Under the pieces are notes generated by a model. The model was not told the DNA's origin. It ran no database searches and worked only from the letters and a program-made list of their open reading frames with translations. Position numbers and translations under genes: made by a program. Below, piece by piece: positions 42,100-43,431 of a stretch of DNA of 43,431 nucleotides. Within the stretch, counting starts at the first letter, position 1. Every line of letters begins with the position of its first letter. The DNA is from Bacillota bacterium. Lineage in GTDB: Bacteria > Bacillota > Clostridia > Acetivibrionales > DTU013. The DNA lies in assembly GCA_023409735.1 (NCBI GenBank), contig JAEYRB010000020.1, positions 1 through 43,431 of the forward strand, written 5' to 3'.

Positions 42100-42331
42100 G
42101 GCAATAGGAAAAATACTTTGCCTTTCTTGATAATATTCAGTTTTGCTATTTTTTCGGATCTACGTAGTATATACATTCCTATTCTGCAATATCTATTTCA
42201 GTCAGTTTTCGAAACAATTCCAATGCATCGTGAATTCAATAATATTTGTCCGATAATGAAACCAAAACATAACTGCCTCAGTCTATTGTTAATGAACCAC
42301 ATAATCCACGATGTTCTTAGGAGGCATCATA
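42100..42331. other. Intergenic, upstream of the lipoprotein gene
   Basis: 232 nt of AT-rich DNA without a supported gene. It should contain the lipoprotein promoter; AGGAGG near 42318 is its ribosome site. Confidence 0.4.
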
Positions 42332-43222
42332 ATGAAGAAAATAGTTTTTCATTTTATTACACTAACATTAATATTAAGTATGCTTACAGCCTGCGGCAGC
42401 GGGAAAACTGCTACTGATACAGCTACACCTACAGCTGCTGATACATCCTCAACTATTGTTAAACCCTCAAATACTGATACACCCTCCGCTGCTGACACAC
42501 CGGCAGTGCAGCCCGCAGAGGGAGGTAAGAATGGAACTGCTGCATCACAATCCACTGAAAAGAGTACAGAGTCGGCTGCCCAGGTACAGTCCTCCCTTAT
42601 GAAGGAAGCCTACCGCACCGCACTGGAGCAAATCTGCACTGAGCATAAATTGCCTGACGGTACCGATTTAGGGTCGGACGACTCCTTCGGTCCCATGTCA
42701 GATAACCATTTCGCAATCTATGATATTGATTCTGACGGTAAGGATGAGCTGCTCGTAGTAATTTCATCAGCTCCAATGGCCGGGATGATGGAACAGATCT
42801 ACAGATATGATGAAGCAGTAGGTAAGCTTGTTTCTCAATTTGTAGAGTTTCCCGCTTTAGCCTTCTATTCAGATGGTCATATTAAGGCTGATTGGTCTCA
42901 TAATCAAGGACATGCCGGTGAAAGCTTCTGGCCATATACTTTATATGTCTATGACGCACAGAGTGATAGCTATAAGGTGAGTGCTACTGTGGATGCCTGG
43001 GACAAAAAAATTGCAGATAAGAATTATGATGGCGAAGCATTCCCTGATAAAATAGACGCCAACGGTCACGGAATTGTATTCCTACTTACCGTGGATGATT
43101 CGACAAAAACACTCAGCAAGGAGGATTACGAGAACTGGTATAATCAGCAGCTCGGTAATGCCACAGAGGTAAAAATTGAATACACGGCAATCACAAAGGA
43201 GAATGTTTCAGCGCTAAAGTGA
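42332..43222 (+). CDS. Lipoprotein with Ca-binding-like loop
   Basis: 296 aa. Lipoprotein signal (FHFITLTLILSMLTAC, lipid Cys21), then a Thr/Ser/Ala/Asp-rich linker with repeated ADT or TDTP words (residues about 27-65), then a folded domain with IYDIDSDGKDELLVV, a D-x-D-x-DGxxE calcium-loop-like motif. Secreted and lipid-anchored; function unknown. ATG 42332 follows AGGAGG by 8 nt. Confidence 0.8.
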   Translation: MKKIVFHFITLTLILSMLTACGSGKTATDTATPTAADTSSTIVKPSNTDTPSAADTPAVQPAEGGKNGTAASQSTEKSTESAAQVQSSLMKEAYRTALEQICTEHKLPDGTDLGSDDSFGPMSDNHFAIYDIDSDGKDELLVVISSAPMAGMMEQIYRYDEAVGKLVSQFVEFPALAFYSDGHIKADWSHNQGHAGESFWPYTLYVYDAQSDSYKVSATVDAWDKKIADKNYDGEAFPDKIDANGHGIVFLLTVDDSTKTLSKEDYENWYNQQLGNATEVKIEYTAITKENVSALK

Positions 43223-43240
43223 TCCATTGAGGTACAAGAT

Positions 43241-43290
43241 AAAAAAATTCGTTGCACACAGAGCAATTCAAAGCCCTGTATGCAACGAAC
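43241..43290 (-). terminator. Hairpin, terminator on the minus strand
   Basis: TTCGTTGCA/TGCAACGAA, with further CAG/CTG pairing inside. Read on the minus strand it is followed by a seven-T run. It may stop transcription coming from the IS element side, or serve the lipoprotein mRNA weakly on the plus strand. Confidence 0.6.
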
Positions 43291-43305
43291 GGTATCTCAG
43301 AATTG

Positions 43306-43431
43306 AGCCTGTGAAGAAAAGTCTGTAAAATAAGCTTTCTATGATAAAATATAAAATCATAGGAGGCTTTTTTATGGCAAAAAGACGCGAAACAATGAGT
43401 GAAGGAAAAAAGAATATTATCACAGCGCTAC
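43306..43431 (+). mobile_element. Left end of an IS256-type insertion sequence (partial)
   Basis: From about 43306 (GAGCCTGTGAAGAAAAGTCT) the sequence resembles the terminal inverted repeat and leader of IS256-family elements, followed by the transposase start. CTATGAT/ATCATAG (43340-43361) forms a hairpin just before the AGGAGG ribosome site, a feature that can damp transposase translation. The element runs off the window. Confidence 0.5.
43374..43431 (+). CDS. IS256-family transposase, N-terminal fragment (runs off window)
   Basis: MAKRRETMSEGKKNIITAL matches the N-terminus of IS256-family transposases (GKKNII motif). AGGAGG lies 8 nt upstream. Only 19 codons are visible, so catalytic residues cannot be assessed. 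Confidence 0.65.
   Translation, partial: MAKRRETMSEGKKNIITAL

Overview
This window reads as chromosomal DNA of an anaerobic, low-to-moderate GC member of the Bacillota, most likely a Clostridia/Lachnospiraceae-type plant- or glycan-degrading bacterium. That placement is inferred from strong GGAGG ribosome sites, consensus sigma-A promoters, and the gene families present (UPF0180/YkuS, PadR+DUF2812, GH51 and GH95 glycosidases, a heterodimeric ABC exporter). Most genes lie on the minus strand in short operons.

Layout. 1-900 has no convincing protein gene but holds a GC-rich structured segment bounded by tRNA-3'-end-like inverted repeats and two terminators. 903-7535 (minus): a tocopherol-cyclase-family protein, an atypical Fpg/Nei glycosylase, an acyl-CoA synthetase-like ligase, a GT4 glycosyltransferase and a HAD phosphatase. 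7745-10342: a divergent ArsR regulator / GH51 arabinofuranosidase pair with a perfect sigma-A promoter and two matching putative operator boxes. 10550-11171: a small basic ORF and a YkuS-family gene. 11368-17688 (minus): a LacI-controlled fucoside operon (aldo-keto reductase, FucU mutarotase, zinc dehydrogenase, GH95 fucosidase) with identical LacI operators at the operon and at lacI itself. 18039-24453: DEAD-box helicase with a repetitive tail, FAD-dependent reductase, nagB and nagA, the last two split by an inserted cysteine-rich gene with an in-frame TGA.

24835-29237 (minus): TetR regulator plus heterodimeric ABC exporter; the TetR operator palindrome fills the -35/-10 spacer. 29466-33000: a frameshifted membrane-anchored protein, sfsA, endonuclease IV and an Ogt-type methyltransferase. 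33651-35298: O-acetylhomoserine sulfhydrylase and tRNA-Ser(GGA). 35538-43431 is more accessory: a frameshifted lipoprotein, an ECF sigma/anti-sigma pair, a secreted stalk-plus-beta-trefoil protein flanked by two copies of a REP sequence, a deleted REP-associated (RAYT) transposase, a PadR/DUF2812 pair, a lipoprotein, and the left end of an IS256-type element.

The common themes are glycan salvage (arabinofuranosides, fucosides, GlcNAc-6-P) under local repressors, and many small repeats. The most noteworthy are: (i) a possible redox route for L-fucose without an isomerase; (ii) a dispersed repeat family (four copies) lying 3' of minus-strand genes; (iii) T-poor tandem or degenerate repeats immediately 3' of three repressor genes (ArsR, LacI, TetR); (iv) the deleted RAYT and its solo REP copies. 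No CRISPR array, rRNA, prophage or obvious defence island was seen.
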